In this document: positions 46,521 to 58,350 of the stretch, one piece after another
Layout of the letters: each line of letters starts with the position of its first letter
Position numbering within the stretch: position 1 is the first letter of the stretch
NCBI RefSeq assembly: GCF_037479095.1
Contig: NZ_JBBGZW010000001.1
Coordinates: 2,790,001 to 2,854,000 of the forward strand
From: Pantoea nemavictus
GTDB lineage: Bacteria > Pseudomonadota > Gammaproteobacteria > Enterobacterales > Enterobacteriaceae
Length of the DNA: 64,000 nt
Direction: 5' to 3'
Made by a program: the position numbers and the translations under genes
Notes under the pieces: model-generated
Seen by the model: the letters and a program-made list of their open reading frames with translations, nothing else
What the model was told of the DNA's origin: nothing
Databases searched by the model: none

Positions 46521-47459
46521 ATGAAGTTTATCCGCGGCATTTATAATCTGAAAGAGCAGCATCGCGGCTGCGTCCTGACCATAGGCAATTTTGACGGCGT
46601 ACATCGCGGCCACCAGGCTTTGATGGCGGAGCTGATTGCCGAAGGACGTCAACGCAATCTGCCGGTGGTGGTGATGCTGTTCGAGCCACAACCGCTTGAA
46701 CTGTTTGCCGGCGATAAAGCCCCGGCGCGCCTTACACGTTTGCGTGAAAAGCTGAAATACCTTGAGCAAGCCGGTGTTGATGCGGTGTTGTGCGTGCGTT
46801 TTGATCGCCGCTTCGCCGCGCATTCGGCGCAGAGTTTTATTGCTGAATTACTGGTGGACAAGTTGAACGTGAAGTTCCTTGCCGTGGGCGATGATTTCCG
46901 CTTTGGCGCTGGTCGCCAGGGGGATTTCCTGCTATTACAGAAAGCCGGTGCGGAGTATGGCTTCGAGGTCATCAGCACCCAGACTTACTGTGACAGCGGC
47001 AAGCGCATCAGCAGCACGGCGGTACGTCAGGCGCTGGCGCAGGATGATTTCGCGCAAGCCGAAGCGCTGCTGGGCCATCCGTTCAGCATCTCAGGTCGCG
47101 TCGTGCACGGTGATGCACTTGGGCGCACCATCGGTTTTCCTACTGCTAACCTCCCTTTACGTCGTACCGTTACGCCGGTTAAAGGCGTGTTTGCGGTTGA
47201 AGTTTTGGGCCTTGGTGAGCAGCCGCTGCCGGGCGTGGCCAACATTGGTACGCGTCCTACGGTAAAAGGTTTACGTCAGCAGCTTGAAGTTCACCTGCTC
47301 GACACAAATATGAATCTCTATGGACGCCACATTGACGTGGTATTGAAACAGAAGATTCGCGATGAACAGCGTTTCGCTTCGCTGGACGCGTTGAAAGAAC
47401 AAATTGCGAAAGATGTGGTGACGGCCCGCCAATTCTTTGGGCTAAAAACACCGGTTTAA
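46521..47459 (+). CDS. ribF: Bifunctional riboflavin kinase/FAD synthetase RibF
   Basis: Enzyme of 312 residues that makes FMN and FAD. The N-terminal nucleotidyltransferase domain has TIGNFDGVHRGHQAL at about 21-35 and the later RISSTAVRQAL motif. The C-terminal riboflavin kinase domain has the GFPTANL motif near 207. ileS follows after 27 bp, starting the ribF-ileS-lspA-fkpB-ispH cluster conserved in enterobacteria. Confidence 0.97.
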   Translation: MKFIRGIYNLKEQHRGCVLTIGNFDGVHRGHQALMAELIAEGRQRNLPVVVMLFEPQPLELFAGDKAPARLTRLREKLKYLEQAGVDAVLCVRFDRRFAAHSAQSFIAELLVDKLNVKFLAVGDDFRFGAGRQGDFLLLQKAGAEYGFEVISTQTYCDSGKRISSTAVRQALAQDDFAQAEALLGHPFSISGRVVHGDALGRTIGFPTANLPLRRTVTPVKGVFAVEVLGLGEQPLPGVANIGTRPTVKGLRQQLEVHLLDTNMNLYGRHIDVVLKQKIRDEQRFASLDALKEQIAKDVVTARQFFGLKTPV

Positions 47460-47486
47460 TGACCGAAATACGGAATCGAGAATCTG

Positions 47487-50306
47487 ATGAGTGACTATAA
47501 ATCTACCCTGAATTTGCCGGAAACGGGGTTCCCGATGCGTGGCGATCTGGCCAAGCGCGAACCGGGAATGCTGCAACGTTGGTATGATGACAACCTGTAC
47601 GGCATCATCCGCGAAGCCAAAAAAGGGAAAAAAACCTTTATTTTGCATGATGGCCCTCCCTATGCGAACGGCAGCATTCATATCGGTCACTCAGTTAACA
47701 AGATTCTGAAAGACATTATCGTTAAGTCGAAAGGCATGGCGGGCTATGACTCGCCGTACGTTCCAGGCTGGGACTGCCACGGCTTGCCGATTGAACACAA
47801 AGTTGAGCAGATGATTGGCAAGCCGGGCGAGAAGGTGAGCGCTGCTGAATTTCGTGCAGCTTGCCGTCAATATGCGGCTGAACAGGTTGAAGGTCAGAAA
47901 AATGACTTCATCCGTCTCGGCGTATTAGGCGACTGGGATCGTCCTTACCTGACGATGAATTTCCAGACAGAAGCCAACATCATCCGCGCACTGGGTAAAA
48001 TCGTCGGCAACGGCCATCTGCACAAAGGCGCTAAGCCGGTGCACTGGTGTATGGATTGCCGCTCAGCGCTGGCCGAAGCGGAAGTCGAGTACTACGACAA
48101 AACCTCACCCTCCATCGACGTGATGTTCAATGCCGTTGATGCTGACGCAGTACGCGCGAAGTTTGGCGTCACCGCTTCAGAAGGCCCAGTTTCTCTGGTT
48201 ATCTGGACCACCACGCCGTGGACCATGCCGGCCAACCGCGGGATCTCACTGCATCCGGAATTTGAATACCAGCTGCTGCAGATTGAAGGTCGCAGCCTGA
48301 TCCTCGCTAAAGAGATGGTTGAGAGCGTGATGAAGCGCGCTGGCATTAGCGACTGGACAGTGCTGGGCGAATGCAACGGCGCTGCGCTGGAGTTGCAGCT
48401 GTTCCAGCATCCGTTCCTTGAGCAGATCCAATCTAAAGTGGTTCTGGGTGAGCACGTTACGCTGGAAGCGGGTACCGGTGCGGTACACACTGCGCCAGGC
48501 CACGGCCCGGATGACTATGTCATCGGTCAGAAATATGGTCTGGAAACCGCCAATCCGGTTGGTCCGGACGGCGCCTATCTGCCAGGCACTTATCCAACGC
48601 TGGATGGTGTAAACGTCTTTAAAGCTAACGACATGATCGTTGAGCTGCTGAAAGAGAAAGGTGCGCTGCTGCATGTTGAAAAACTGCTGCATAGCTATCC
48701 ACACTGCTGGCGTCACAAAACGCCGATCATCTTCCGTGCCACGCCGCAATGGTTCATCAGCATGGATCAGAAAGGTCTGCGTGCGCAGTCGCTGAAAGAG
48801 ATCAAAGGCGTGCAGTGGATCCCGGATTGGGGCCAGGCGCGTATCGAAGCGATGGTCGCTAACCGTCCAGACTGGTGTATCTCACGTCAGCGTACGTGGG
48901 GCGTGCCGATGGCGCTGTTCGTGCATAAAGAGAGCGAGCAGTTGCATCCAGATACGCTGGAGCTGATGGAAAAAGTCGCCAAACGGGTTGAGCAGGACGG
49001 CATCCAGGCGTGGTGGGATCTCGACCCGCGCGACCTGATGGGCGACGACGCTGACCAATACGTTAAAGTGCCAGACACCTTAGACGTCTGGTTCGACTCC
49101 GGATCAACCAGCTACGCGGTCGTTGATGCGCGTGCAGAGTTTGGTGGTCACACGCCAGACATGTATCTGGAAGGTTCGGATCAGCATCGCGGCTGGTTCA
49201 TGTCTTCTCTGATGATCTCTACGGCGATGAAAGGCAAAGCGCCTTATCGTCAGGTACTGACGCACGGCTTCACCGTCGATGGTCAGGGTCGCAAAATGTC
49301 GAAATCTATCGGCAACACCGTGGCACCGCAGGACGTGATGGATAAGCTGGGCGCGGACATTCTGCGTCTGTGGGTCGCCTCAACCGATTACTCCGGTGAG
49401 ATGGCGGTATCCGACGAAATCCTCAAACGTGCCGCAGACAGCTATCGTCGTATCCGTAACACCGCGCGTTTCCTGCTGGCTAACCTTGCTGGCTTTAACC
49501 CGGCGACCGATTGCGTTAAGCCGGAAGAGATGGTGGTGGTGGATCGCTGGGCGGTCGGCCGCGCGCTGGCAGCGCAGCAGGATATCGTGCAGTCCTACGA
49601 GAACTATGATTTCCATGAAGTGGTGCAGCGCCTGATGCACTTCTGCTCCATCGAAATGGGCTCGTTCTATCTTGATGTGATCAAAGATCGTCAGTACACC
49701 GCGAAAGGTGACAGCCTGGCGCGTCGCAGCTGCCAAACCGCACTGTGGCACATCGTTGAAGCGCTGGTGCGCTGGATGGCGCCAATCATGTCCTTCACCG
49801 CTGACGAAATCTGGGGCTATCTGCCGGGCGAGCGTGCGAAATACGTGTTCACCGAAGAGTGGTACCAGGGTCTGTTTGGTCTGGCGGAGAACGAAGCGCT
49901 GAACGACGCTTATTGGGATGACCTGCTGAAAGTTCGCGGCGAAGTGAACAAGGTCATTGAGCAAGCGCGGAGTGATAAACGCATCGGTGGTGCGCTGGAA
50001 GCCACGGTCACGCTTTACGCAGATGCCGAGCTGGCAGCCAAGCTGCAGGCGCTGGGCGATGAGCTGCGTTTTGTGCTACTAACCTCAGGTGCGACCGTTG
50101 CGGATTACGCCACGGCCAGCGATGAAGCGCAGCAGAGCGAGCTGTTAAAAGGTCTGAAAATTGCGCTGCACAAAGCAGAAGGTGAGAAATGTCCGCGCTG
50201 CTGGCATTACACTACTGACGTTGGCCAGAATCCGGAGCATGCTGCGGTGTGTGGTCGTTGCTACACCAACGTCGCCGGCAATGGCGAACAGCGGAAATTT
50301 GCCTGA
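47487..50306 (+). CDS. ileS: Isoleucyl-tRNA synthetase
   Basis: Class I aminoacyl-tRNA synthetase of 939 residues. HIGH is at 65-68 and KMSKS at 603-607. An editing domain lies between the two halves of the Rossmann fold, and a C-terminal zinc finger has CPRCW...CGRC. The E. coli enzyme is 938 residues. Its TGA stop overlaps the lspA ATG by one base. Confidence 0.98.
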   Translation: MSDYKSTLNLPETGFPMRGDLAKREPGMLQRWYDDNLYGIIREAKKGKKTFILHDGPPYANGSIHIGHSVNKILKDIIVKSKGMAGYDSPYVPGWDCHGLPIEHKVEQMIGKPGEKVSAAEFRAACRQYAAEQVEGQKNDFIRLGVLGDWDRPYLTMNFQTEANIIRALGKIVGNGHLHKGAKPVHWCMDCRSALAEAEVEYYDKTSPSIDVMFNAVDADAVRAKFGVTASEGPVSLVIWTTTPWTMPANRGISLHPEFEYQLLQIEGRSLILAKEMVESVMKRAGISDWTVLGECNGAALELQLFQHPFLEQIQSKVVLGEHVTLEAGTGAVHTAPGHGPDDYVIGQKYGLETANPVGPDGAYLPGTYPTLDGVNVFKANDMIVELLKEKGALLHVEKLLHSYPHCWRHKTPIIFRATPQWFISMDQKGLRAQSLKEIKGVQWIPDWGQARIEAMVANRPDWCISRQRTWGVPMALFVHKESEQLHPDTLELMEKVAKRVEQDGIQAWWDLDPRDLMGDDADQYVKVPDTLDVWFDSGSTSYAVVDARAEFGGHTPDMYLEGSDQHRGWFMSSLMISTAMKGKAPYRQVLTHGFTVDGQGRKMSKSIGNTVAPQDVMDKLGADILRLWVASTDYSGEMAVSDEILKRAADSYRRIRNTARFLLANLAGFNPATDCVKPEEMVVVDRWAVGRALAAQQDIVQSYENYDFHEVVQRLMHFCSIEMGSFYLDVIKDRQYTAKGDSLARRSCQTALWHIVEALVRWMAPIMSFTADEIWGYLPGERAKYVFTEEWYQGLFGLAENEALNDAYWDDLLKVRGEVNKVIEQARSDKRIGGALEATVTLYADAELAAKLQALGDELRFVLLTSGATVADYATASDEAQQSELLKGLKIALHKAEGEKCPRCWHYTTDVGQNPEHAAVCGRCYTNVAGNGEQRKFA

Positions 50307-50806
50307 TGAGTAAAGCGCTCTCTTCGACTGGTTTGCGCTGGCTGTGGCTGGTGCTGGTGGTGATCGCCATCGATTTTGGCAGCAAGATGTGGATCATCAA
50401 CAACATGATGCTGCATGAAACGCAGCCGCTGATGCCGTTCCTGAACCTGTTCTACGCGCACAACTATGGCGCGGCGTTCAGTTTCCTGGCCGACAAAGGC
50501 GGCTGGCAGCGCTGGTTCTTTGCCGGTATCGCCGTTGCTATCGTGGTGGCGCTGCTGGTGATGATGTATCGCAATGCGGCCACGAACAAATTAACCAATA
50601 TTGCCTACGCGCTGATTATTGGCGGGGCGTTAGGTAACCTGTTTGACCGTTCATATCACGGCTTTGTGGTCGATTTTATCGACTTCTATGTCGGAGACTG
50701 GCACTTCGCGACCTTTAACATCGCTGACTGTGCCATCTGCATCGGCGCGGCGCTGGTGGTGCTGGAAGGTTTTCTCAGCCCGAACGGCAAACCGGCTAAG
50801 GAATAA
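50306..50806 (+). CDS. lspA: Lipoprotein signal peptidase LspA
   Basis: Inner-membrane aspartic peptidase of 166 residues that removes signal peptides of prolipoproteins. There are four membrane segments, and the catalytic aspartates are Asp123 (NLFDRSYHG) and Asp141 (FNIADCAIC). The ATG shares its first base with the ileS stop. fkpB starts three bases after the stop. Confidence 0.97.
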   Translation: MSKALSSTGLRWLWLVLVVIAIDFGSKMWIINNMMLHETQPLMPFLNLFYAHNYGAAFSFLADKGGWQRWFFAGIAVAIVVALLVMMYRNAATNKLTNIAYALIIGGALGNLFDRSYHGFVVDFIDFYVGDWHFATFNIADCAICIGAALVVLEGFLSPNGKPAKE

Positions 50807-50809
50807 AAG

Positions 50810-51280
50810 ATGACAGACTTAGTTCAGCGCGATAGCGCGTTGCTGGTGCATTTCACGCTGAAGCTGGAAGATGGTTCGACAGCTGAATCCACGCGCGCCA
50901 ACGGCAAACCTGCGCTGTTCCGTCTGGGCGATGGTAGCCTGTCGGGCGCGCTGGAACAGCAGCTGATCGGGCGTAAAGTGGGCGATAAGCACGCGTTTAC
51001 GCTGGAACCGGAAGATGCGTTTGGTGGCACCAGTCCGGATCTGGTTCAGTACTTCTCGCGCCGTGACTTTAACGATGCGGGCGAGCCGGAAGTGGGTGCC
51101 ATCATGCTGTTTAGCGGTCGAGGCGGCAGCGAAATGCCGGGTGTGATTCGTGAAGTTTCCGGCGACTCGATCACCGTGGATTTCAACCATCCGCTAGCGG
51201 GTCAACGCATTCAGTTCGACATTGAAGTGCTGGAGATTGATCCGGTGCTGGAGGGCAACGATGCAAATCCTGTTAGCTAA
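50810..51280 (+). CDS. fkpB: FKBP-type peptidyl-prolyl isomerase FkpB (SlpA)
   Basis: SlyD-like cis-trans prolyl isomerase and chaperone of 156 residues. The FKBP half is interrupted by an insert-in-flap domain, and the conserved [19 protein letters not shown] stretch is at about 50-68. Its 3' end overlaps the ispH start by 20 bases, suggesting translational coupling. Confidence 0.95.
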   Translation: MTDLVQRDSALLVHFTLKLEDGSTAESTRANGKPALFRLGDGSLSGALEQQLIGRKVGDKHAFTLEPEDAFGGTSPDLVQYFSRRDFNDAGEPEVGAIMLFSGRGGSEMPGVIREVSGDSITVDFNHPLAGQRIQFDIEVLEIDPVLEGNDANPVS

Positions 51281-52214
51281 CCCGCGCGGTTTCTGCGCAG
51301 GCGTCGATCGCGCCATCAGCATCGTTGAGCGCGCGCTGGAGATGTATGGCGCGCCCATCTATGTGCGTCACGAAGTGGTGCATAACCGCTACGTGGTGAG
51401 CAGCCTGCGCGAGCGCGGCGCCATCTTCATTGAAGAGATCGCCGAAGTACCAGACAACGCGATTTTGATCTTCTCGGCGCACGGTGTCTCACAAGCGGTT
51501 CGCGCCGAAGCCAAAGCACGTAATCTCACCATGTTGTTCGATGCCACCTGTCCGCTGGTGACCAAAGTGCATATGGAAGTCGCGCGCGCCAGCCGCAAAG
51601 GTGTCGAAGCGATCCTCATTGGTCACGCGGGCCATCCCGAAGTGGAAGGCACCATGGGCCAATACAGTAATCCGAACGGTGGCATGTATCTGGTGGAATC
51701 ACCGGAAGATGTGTTTAAGCTGAACGTGAAAGATGAGCGCAATCTGTGCTTTATGACGCAGACTACGCTCTCCGTCGATGATACCTCGGACGTGATTGAT
51801 GCTTTGCGTCAGCGCTTCCCGGCAATTATCGGTCCACGTAAAGATGACATCTGCTATGCCACCACTAACCGTCAGGAAGCGGTACGCGTGTTGGCGCGTG
51901 ATGCTGAAGTGGTGCTGGTGGTGGGGTCGAAAAACTCCTCTAACTCTAATCGCCTGGCGGAACTGGCGCAGCGTGCTGGCAAGCTGGCGAAGCTGATTGA
52001 TTCAGCGGATGACATCCAGGAAGAGTGGGTCAAAGATAAGCAGATCATCGGCGTCACCGCGGGAGCATCAGCGCCGGATATTCTGGTGCAGCAGGTAATC
52101 CAGCGTTTGCGTGAGCTCGGCGGAGAAGCAGCCATTGAGCTGATTGGTCGCGAAGAGAACATCGTGTTTGAAGTACCGAAAGAGCTGCGCGTCGACGTAC
52201 GCAACGTGCAGTAA
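51261..52214 (+). CDS. ispH: 4-hydroxy-3-methylbut-2-enyl diphosphate reductase IspH
   Basis: Last enzyme of the MEP isoprenoid pathway, a [4Fe-4S] protein of 317 residues. Cluster cysteines are Cys12 in [10 protein letters not shown], Cys97 in [11 protein letters not shown] and one in DDICYATTN near 198. The ATG at 51261 has GGAGGG upstream, inside the fkpB end. In E. coli rihC follows; here a terminator and then dapB follow directly. Confidence 0.97.
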   Translation: MQILLANPRGFCAGVDRAISIVERALEMYGAPIYVRHEVVHNRYVVSSLRERGAIFIEEIAEVPDNAILIFSAHGVSQAVRAEAKARNLTMLFDATCPLVTKVHMEVARASRKGVEAILIGHAGHPEVEGTMGQYSNPNGGMYLVESPEDVFKLNVKDERNLCFMTQTTLSVDDTSDVIDALRQRFPAIIGPRKDDICYATTNRQEAVRVLARDAEVVLVVGSKNSSNSNRLAELAQRAGKLAKLIDSADDIQEEWVKDKQIIGVTAGASAPDILVQQVIQRLRELGGEAAIELIGREENIVFEVPKELRVDVRNVQ

Positions 52215-52232
52215 GCGCTTCGCGCCACAGTA

Positions 52233-52264
52233 AAAATCAGGCCGACATTGTTCGGCCTTTTCTT
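52233..52264 (+). terminator. Terminator after ispH
   Basis: AGGCCGA-CATTGT-TCGGCCT followed by TTTTCTTT, about 25 bases after the ispH stop. Confidence 0.85.
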
Positions 52265-52431
52265 TGTCTGTCGCCACCTAAAATCCCACTTCCAGCATGC
52301 GGGATTGCTTTTACTGATAATGTTTCGCGGCTGGCATAAAATTCTTATTATCCCTTTATTATTGTGGCGTGACGGTTATCTGACCGTTAACCTGTTTACG
52401 CTTTATATGCATAGATTTGTATCAGGAATGA

Positions 52432-53253
<822 letters not shown>

Positions 53254-53306
53254 GTGTTGTGAACCATCGTGATGTGGTTATTTCAATCGGTAAGGCCTTG
53301 ATTGAC

Positions 53307-53337
53307 GAGGGCAATGTTTTCATTGCCCTTTATTTTA
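53307..53337 (+). terminator. Terminator after dapB
   Basis: AGGGCAATG-TTTT-CATTGCCCT followed by a T-rich tract, about 55 bases after the dapB stop. Confidence 0.85.
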
Positions 53338-53426
53338 TCTATAAATAACCATCTTGTTGTATATTGATTATGAAGTCTTTATTTATCGTGGTTTTTGAGT
53401 GTTTATCAGCCTGCTTAAGTCCATTT

Positions 53427-53442
53427 TTGACCATTTGGTCAA
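53427..53442. promoter_or_regulatory. RutR site upstream of carA
   Basis: TTGACCATTTGGTCAA is an exact match to the RutR consensus TTGACCA-N2-TGGTCAA. RutR senses uracil/thymine and activates the upstream carAB promoter in E. coli, so the same role is expected here. Confidence 0.85.
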
Positions 53443-53483
53443 AAATTTATGCGTGCTAGCACCATTTTGTGATTATTGCCGTC

Positions 53484-53499
53484 AGGCAACCGATTATTT
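53484..53499. promoter_or_regulatory. PurR box upstream of carA
   Basis: AGGCAACCGATTATTT matches the PurR consensus ANGCAANCGNTTNCNT at all but one fixed position. It lies 57 bases downstream of the RutR site, in keeping with purine repression of the pyrimidine-sensitive promoter in E. coli. Confidence 0.7.
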
Positions 53500-53675
53500 T
53501 TCCGAGTTATCACGCTCTTTTGTCGCCTTTCCCCGTTTTTAACATTCAGTTGCCCGAAATATACAAAAAAATAGCCACATGGTGTAGACAAGCTGCGGGT
53601 CGATCATTAGAATGCGCGCAATTTGCCAAAATTCGAGTACTCAGGCGGGTTTTGCATTGATTCTGGCACTGCTTT

Positions 53676-53689
53676 TGAATTAATATGCA
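53676..53689. promoter_or_regulatory. ARG box upstream of carA
   Basis: TGAATTAATATGCA matches the ArgR half-pair consensus TGAAT-N4-ATTCA with one mismatch. It lies 34 bases before the carA start, where the arginine-repressed promoter is expected. A second, poorer box may lie at about 53652-53670. Confidence 0.6.
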
Positions 53690-53722
53690 AATATTGTGAC
53701 TGTTTATTCCCTGGAGGATGTT

Positions 53723-54871
53723 TTGATTAAGTCAGCGCTCTTGGTTCTGGAAGACGGAACCCAATTCCACGGTCGGGCCATCGGGGCAACGGGGTCGGCA
53801 GTGGGAGAAGTTGTTTTCAACACTTCAATGACCGGTTATCAAGAAATCCTCACTGATCCTTCCTATTCTCGCCAAATCGTTACCCTCACTTATCCCCATA
53901 TCGGCAATGTTGGCGTTAACGCCGCCGATGAAGAATCCAGCCAAATCCATGCTCAAGGCCTCGTTATTCGCGATCTGCCGCTGATTACCAGCAACTTCCG
54001 CAGTGAAGAGAGTCTGTCAGCTTACCTACAGCGCAATAACATCGTCGGTATCGCCGATATCGACACGCGCAAACTGACCCGTTTGCTGCGTGAGAAAGGT
54101 GCTCAGAGTGGCTGCATTATTGCGGGCGATAATCCGGATGCCGCACTGGCGCTACAGAAAGCGCAGGCGTTCCCGGGCTTGAAAGGGATGGATCTGGCGA
54201 AAGAAGTCACCACCGCAGAGACCTACGCATGGCAGCAGGGCAGTTGGACGCTGGAAGGCGACCTGCCGGAGCAGAAAAGCGCGGAAGCGCTGCCGTTCCA
54301 CGTGGTGGCCTATGATTACGGCGCTAAGCGCAATATCCTGCGCATGCTGGTGGATCGCGGCTGCCGCCTGACGGTAGTACCGGCACAAACCCCGGCAGAC
54401 GAGGTGCTGGCACTTAATCCAGACGGTATTTTCCTGTCGAACGGCCCTGGCGATCCTGAGCCGTGCGACTATGCCATTAACGCGATTCAGGCGTTCCTGA
54501 ACACGGACATTCCAGTGTTCGGCATCTGCCTCGGCCATCAGTTATTAGCGCTGGCGAGCGGTGCCAAAACCATCAAGATGAAACTCGGCCACCACGGCGG
54601 CAACCACCCGGTGAAAGATCTCGATAACAATACCGTGATGATTACCGCGCAGAATCACGGTTTTGCGGTTGATGACAGCCAGTTGCCAGCGAATCTGTGC
54701 GTGACGCATGTGTCGCTGTTCGACAAAACCGTGCAGGGCATTCATCGCACCGACAAACCGGCCTTCAGCTTCCAGGGACATCCGGAAGCGAGCCCAGGCC
54801 CGCACGACGCGGCGCCACTGTTCGATCACTTTATCGAACTGATCGAAGCTTACCGTTCTAACGCGAAGTAA
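53723..54871 (+). CDS. carA: Carbamoyl-phosphate synthase small subunit CarA
   Basis: Glutamine amidotransferase subunit of 382 residues that passes ammonia to CarB for carbamoyl phosphate, the precursor of arginine and pyrimidines. The catalytic Cys is in [13 protein letters not shown] near 269, and the catalytic His is in [13 protein letters not shown] near 353. The start is TTG, preceded by GGAGG five bases upstream; this gives the same N-terminus ([18 protein letters not shown]) and length as E. coli. It lies 13 bp before carB. Confidence 0.97.
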   Translation: MIKSALLVLEDGTQFHGRAIGATGSAVGEVVFNTSMTGYQEILTDPSYSRQIVTLTYPHIGNVGVNAADEESSQIHAQGLVIRDLPLITSNFRSEESLSAYLQRNNIVGIADIDTRKLTRLLREKGAQSGCIIAGDNPDAALALQKAQAFPGLKGMDLAKEVTTAETYAWQQGSWTLEGDLPEQKSAEALPFHVVAYDYGAKRNILRMLVDRGCRLTVVPAQTPADEVLALNPDGIFLSNGPGDPEPCDYAINAIQAFLNTDIPVFGICLGHQLLALASGAKTIKMKLGHHGGNHPVKDLDNNTVMITAQNHGFAVDDSQLPANLCVTHVSLFDKTVQGIHRTDKPAFSFQGHPEASPGPHDAAPLFDHFIELIEAYRSNAK

Positions 54872-54884
54872 TCAGGAGCCCACG

Positions 54885-57800
54885 ATGCCAAAACGTACAG
54901 ACATAAAATCCATCCTGATCCTTGGCGCTGGCCCGATCGTAATCGGCCAGGCATGTGAATTTGACTACTCCGGTGCGCAGGCGTGTAAAGCGCTGCGCGA
55001 AGAGGGTTACCGCGTCATTCTGGTGAACTCGAACCCGGCCACAATCATGACCGACCCGGAAATGGCCGATGCCACCTACATCGAGCCGATTCACTGGGAA
55101 GTGGTACGCAAAATTATCGAAAAAGAGCGCCCGGATGCGGTGCTGCCGACCATGGGCGGCCAGACTGCGCTGAACTGTGCGCTGGAGCTGGAGCGTCAAG
55201 GCGTGCTGGCTGAATTCGGCGTCACCATGATTGGTGCCACCGCCGATGCGATTGACAAAGCCGAAGATCGCCGCCGTTTCGACGTAGCGATGAAAAGCAT
55301 TGGTTTGGGCACAGCGCGTTCCGGTATTGCGCACAACATGGAAGAAGCGCTGGCGGTGGCCGAAGACGTTGGCTTCCCGTGCATCATCCGTCCTTCCTTT
55401 ACCATGGGCGGCACCGGCGGCGGTATCGCCTATAACCGCGAAGAGTTCGAAGAGATTTGCGAGCGCGGTCTGGATCTGTCGCCAACCAATGAGCTGCTGA
55501 TTGACGAGTCGCTGATTGGCTGGAAAGAGTACGAGATGGAAGTGGTGCGTGATAAAAACGACAACTGCATCATCGTCTGCTCAATCGAAAACTTCGATGC
55601 GATGGGCATCCACACCGGTGACTCGATCACCGTGGCGCCAGCGCAAACCCTGACCGACAAAGAGTATCAAATCATGCGTAACGCCTCGCTGGCGGTACTG
55701 CGTGAGATCGGTGTAGAAACCGGCGGTTCTAACGTCCAGTTCTCGGTGAACCCGAAAGATGGCCGTATGATCGTTATTGAAATGAACCCGCGCGTGTCCC
55801 GTTCGTCGGCGCTGGCATCGAAAGCCACCGGCTTCCCGATTGCTAAAGTGGCAGCGAAGCTGGCGGTGGGCTTCACCCTCGATGAGCTGATGAACGACAT
55901 CACCGGCGGCTTAACGCCTGCGTCGTTCGAACCCTCTATCGACTACGTTGTGACCAAAATTCCTCGTTTCAACTTCGAGAAGTTTGCTGGCGCCAACGAT
56001 CGCCTGACGACGCAGATGAAATCAGTGGGTGAAGTGATGGCGATTGGCCGTACTTTCCAGGAATCGATGCAGAAAGCGCTGCGCGGCCTGGAAGTGGGCG
56101 CCAACGGTTTTGACCCGAAAGTCAGCCTGGACGATGCCGAAGCACTGACGCGCATTCGCCGTGAACTGAAAGATGCCGGTTCTGACCGTATCTGGTACAT
56201 CGCCGATGCCTTCCGTGCCGGCATGTCGGTGGATGGCGTGTTCAATCTCACCAACATCGACCGCTGGTTCCTGGTACAGATTGAAGAGCTGGTGCGTCTG
56301 GAAGAGCAGGTTGAGCGCGAAGGCGTGAACTCGCTGAATGCTGAATTCCTGCGGGCCCTGAAACGTAAAGGCTTTGCCGATGTGCGTCTGGCCACGCTGG
56401 CCAGCGTTTCAGAAGGCGAAATTCGCAAGCTGCGTCAGCAGTTTAATCTGCATCCGGTCTACAAACGCGTCGATACCTGCGCCGCTGAATTTGCCACCGA
56501 TACCGCGTATATGTACTCAACCTACGAGGAGGAGTGCGAAGCCAATCCAAATCAGGATCGTGAAAAAATTATGATTCTGGGCGGTGGTCCAAACCGTATC
56601 GGCCAGGGCATCGAGTTTGATTACTGCTGCGTGCATGCGGCGCTGGCACTGCGTGAAGACGGTTACGAAACCATCATGGTTAACTGTAACCCGGAAACCG
56701 TATCGACCGATTATGACACCTCAGATCGCCTCTACTTCGAGCCGGTCACGTTGGAAGATGTGCTGGAAATCGTGCGCATTGAGCAACCAAAAGGCGTCAT
56801 CGTGCAGTACGGTGGCCAGACTCCGCTGAAACTGGCGCGCGCGCTGGAAGCGGCCGGCGTGCCGGTGATTGGTACCAGCCCGGATGCCATTGACCGTGCA
56901 GAAGACCGTGAACGTTTCCAGCAGGCGGTTGATCGCCTGAATCTGAAGCAACCGGCGAACGCCACCGTTGCCACGCTGGAGCAGGCGGTAGAAAAAGCGG
57001 CCGGTATCGGCTATCCGCTGGTGGTACGTCCTTCTTATGTGCTGGGCGGCCGCGCGATGGAAATCGTTTACGATGAAATCGACCTGAAGCGCTACTTCCA
57101 GACCGCGGTTTCGGTCTCTAACGATGCGCCGGTGTTGCTGGATCGTTTCCTCGACGACGCGGTTGAAGTGGATGTTGATGCGATTTGCGACGGCGAGCGT
57201 GTGCTGATTGGCGGCATTATGGAGCACATCGAGCAGGCAGGCGTGCACTCCGGTGACTCCGCATGTTCACTGCCAGCCTACACGCTGAGCACTGAAATTC
57301 AGAACGTGATGCGTCAGCAGGTAGAGAAACTGGCCTTTGAGCTGAACGTACGCGGCTTGATGAACGTGCAGTTTGCGGTGAAGGACAACGAGGTTTACCT
57401 GATTGAGGTTAACCCGCGTGCCGCACGTACCGTACCGTTTGTGTCGAAAGCCACCGGCGTGGCGCTGGCGAAAGTAGCGGCGCGCGTAATGGCCGGCAAA
57501 ACGCTGGCGGAGCAGGGCGTCACCAAAGAAGTGATTCCTCCGTATTACTCGGTAAAAGAAGTGGTGCTGCCGTTCAACAAGTTCCCAGGCGTTGACCCGA
57601 TTCTCGGCCCTGAAATGCGCTCTACCGGTGAAGTGATGGGTGTTGGTCGAACCTTCGCAGAAGCCTTTGCGAAAGCGATGCTGGGCGCGCAGAGCAATAT
57701 GAAGAAAACCGGCCGTGCACTGTTGTCAGTACGTGAAGGCGATAAGAAACGTATCGTCGACCTGGCGGCGAAGCTGCAGAAGTTTGGTTTCGAGCTGGAT

Positions 57801-58109
57801 GCCACGCACGGCACCGCAGTGGTACTGGGCGAAGCTGGCATTAATCCACGTCTGGTGAACAAGGTGCATGAAGGTCGTCCGCACATTCAGGATCGTCTGA
57901 AGAACGGCGAATATGCTTACATCGTGAACACCACTGCAGGGCGTCAGGCGATTGAAGACTCTAAACTGATTCGTCGCAGCGCACTGCAATATAAAGTGCA
58001 TTACGACACTACGCTGAACGGCGGTTTTGCTACTGCGATGGCGCTGAATGCGGATCCCACCGAGCAGGTGATTTCCGTGCAGGAAATGCATGCGCAAATT
58101 AAAGGCTAA
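54885..58109 (+). CDS. carB: Carbamoyl-phosphate synthase large subunit CarB
   Basis: Synthetase subunit of 1074 residues made of two homologous ATP-grasp halves, one carboxyphosphate-forming and one carbamoyl-phosphate-forming. Each half begins with a nucleotide-binding motif ([19 protein letters not shown] and [19 protein letters not shown]). A C-terminal allosteric domain binds ornithine and UMP. The reading frame is intact. CAGGAG precedes the ATG. Confidence 0.98.
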   Translation: MPKRTDIKSILILGAGPIVIGQACEFDYSGAQACKALREEGYRVILVNSNPATIMTDPEMADATYIEPIHWEVVRKIIEKERPDAVLPTMGGQTALNCALELERQGVLAEFGVTMIGATADAIDKAEDRRRFDVAMKSIGLGTARSGIAHNMEEALAVAEDVGFPCIIRPSFTMGGTGGGIAYNREEFEEICERGLDLSPTNELLIDESLIGWKEYEMEVVRDKNDNCIIVCSIENFDAMGIHTGDSITVAPAQTLTDKEYQIMRNASLAVLREIGVETGGSNVQFSVNPKDGRMIVIEMNPRVSRSSALASKATGFPIAKVAAKLAVGFTLDELMNDITGGLTPASFEPSIDYVVTKIPRFNFEKFAGANDRLTTQMKSVGEVMAIGRTFQESMQKALRGLEVGANGFDPKVSLDDAEALTRIRRELKDAGSDRIWYIADAFRAGMSVDGVFNLTNIDRWFLVQIEELVRLEEQVEREGVNSLNAEFLRALKRKGFADVRLATLASVSEGEIRKLRQQFNLHPVYKRVDTCAAEFATDTAYMYSTYEEECEANPNQDREKIMILGGGPNRIGQGIEFDYCCVHAALALREDGYETIMVNCNPETVSTDYDTSDRLYFEPVTLEDVLEIVRIEQPKGVIVQYGGQTPLKLARALEAAGVPVIGTSPDAIDRAEDRERFQQAVDRLNLKQPANATVATLEQAVEKAAGIGYPLVVRPSYVLGGRAMEIVYDEIDLKRYFQTAVSVSNDAPVLLDRFLDDAVEVDVDAICDGERVLIGGIMEHIEQAGVHSGDSACSLPAYTLSTEIQNVMRQQVEKLAFELNVRGLMNVQFAVKDNEVYLIEVNPRAARTVPFVSKATGVALAKVAARVMAGKTLAEQGVTKEVIPPYYSVKEVVLPFNKFPGVDPILGPEMRSTGEVMGVGRTFAEAFAKAMLGAQSNMKKTGRALLSVREGDKKRIVDLAAKLQKFGFELDATHGTAVVLGEAGINPRLVNKVHEGRPHIQDRLKNGEYAYIVNTTAGRQAIEDSKLIRRSALQYKVHYDTTLNGGFATAMALNADPTEQVISVQEMHAQIKG

Positions 58110-58128
58110 TCAGTTCGTTAGCTAAAAT

Positions 58129-58157
58129 AAGCGGCTCCTTCGGGAGCCGTTTTTATT
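58129..58157 (+). terminator. Terminator after carB
   Basis: CGGCTCC-TTCG-GGAGCCG followed by TTTTTATTTT. Its stem is almost the same as that of the terminator after the porin gene. Confidence 0.9.
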
Positions 58158-58350
58158 TTGTCATTTTGCTGCAATATGGAAATGCTTATACGTTAAAATT
58201 CTTTAGATTTGACATAACTTTTATCAGTTGATGCGGAAAACGTTACACCTCGGAATATCCGCACAAAATTATAAATAAGAACCCAGTAAGCGCACCGTAC
58301 TATTTCGCTCGCTCACCAATAGAGCGCTCACCTTAACTGGGATATAAAAA

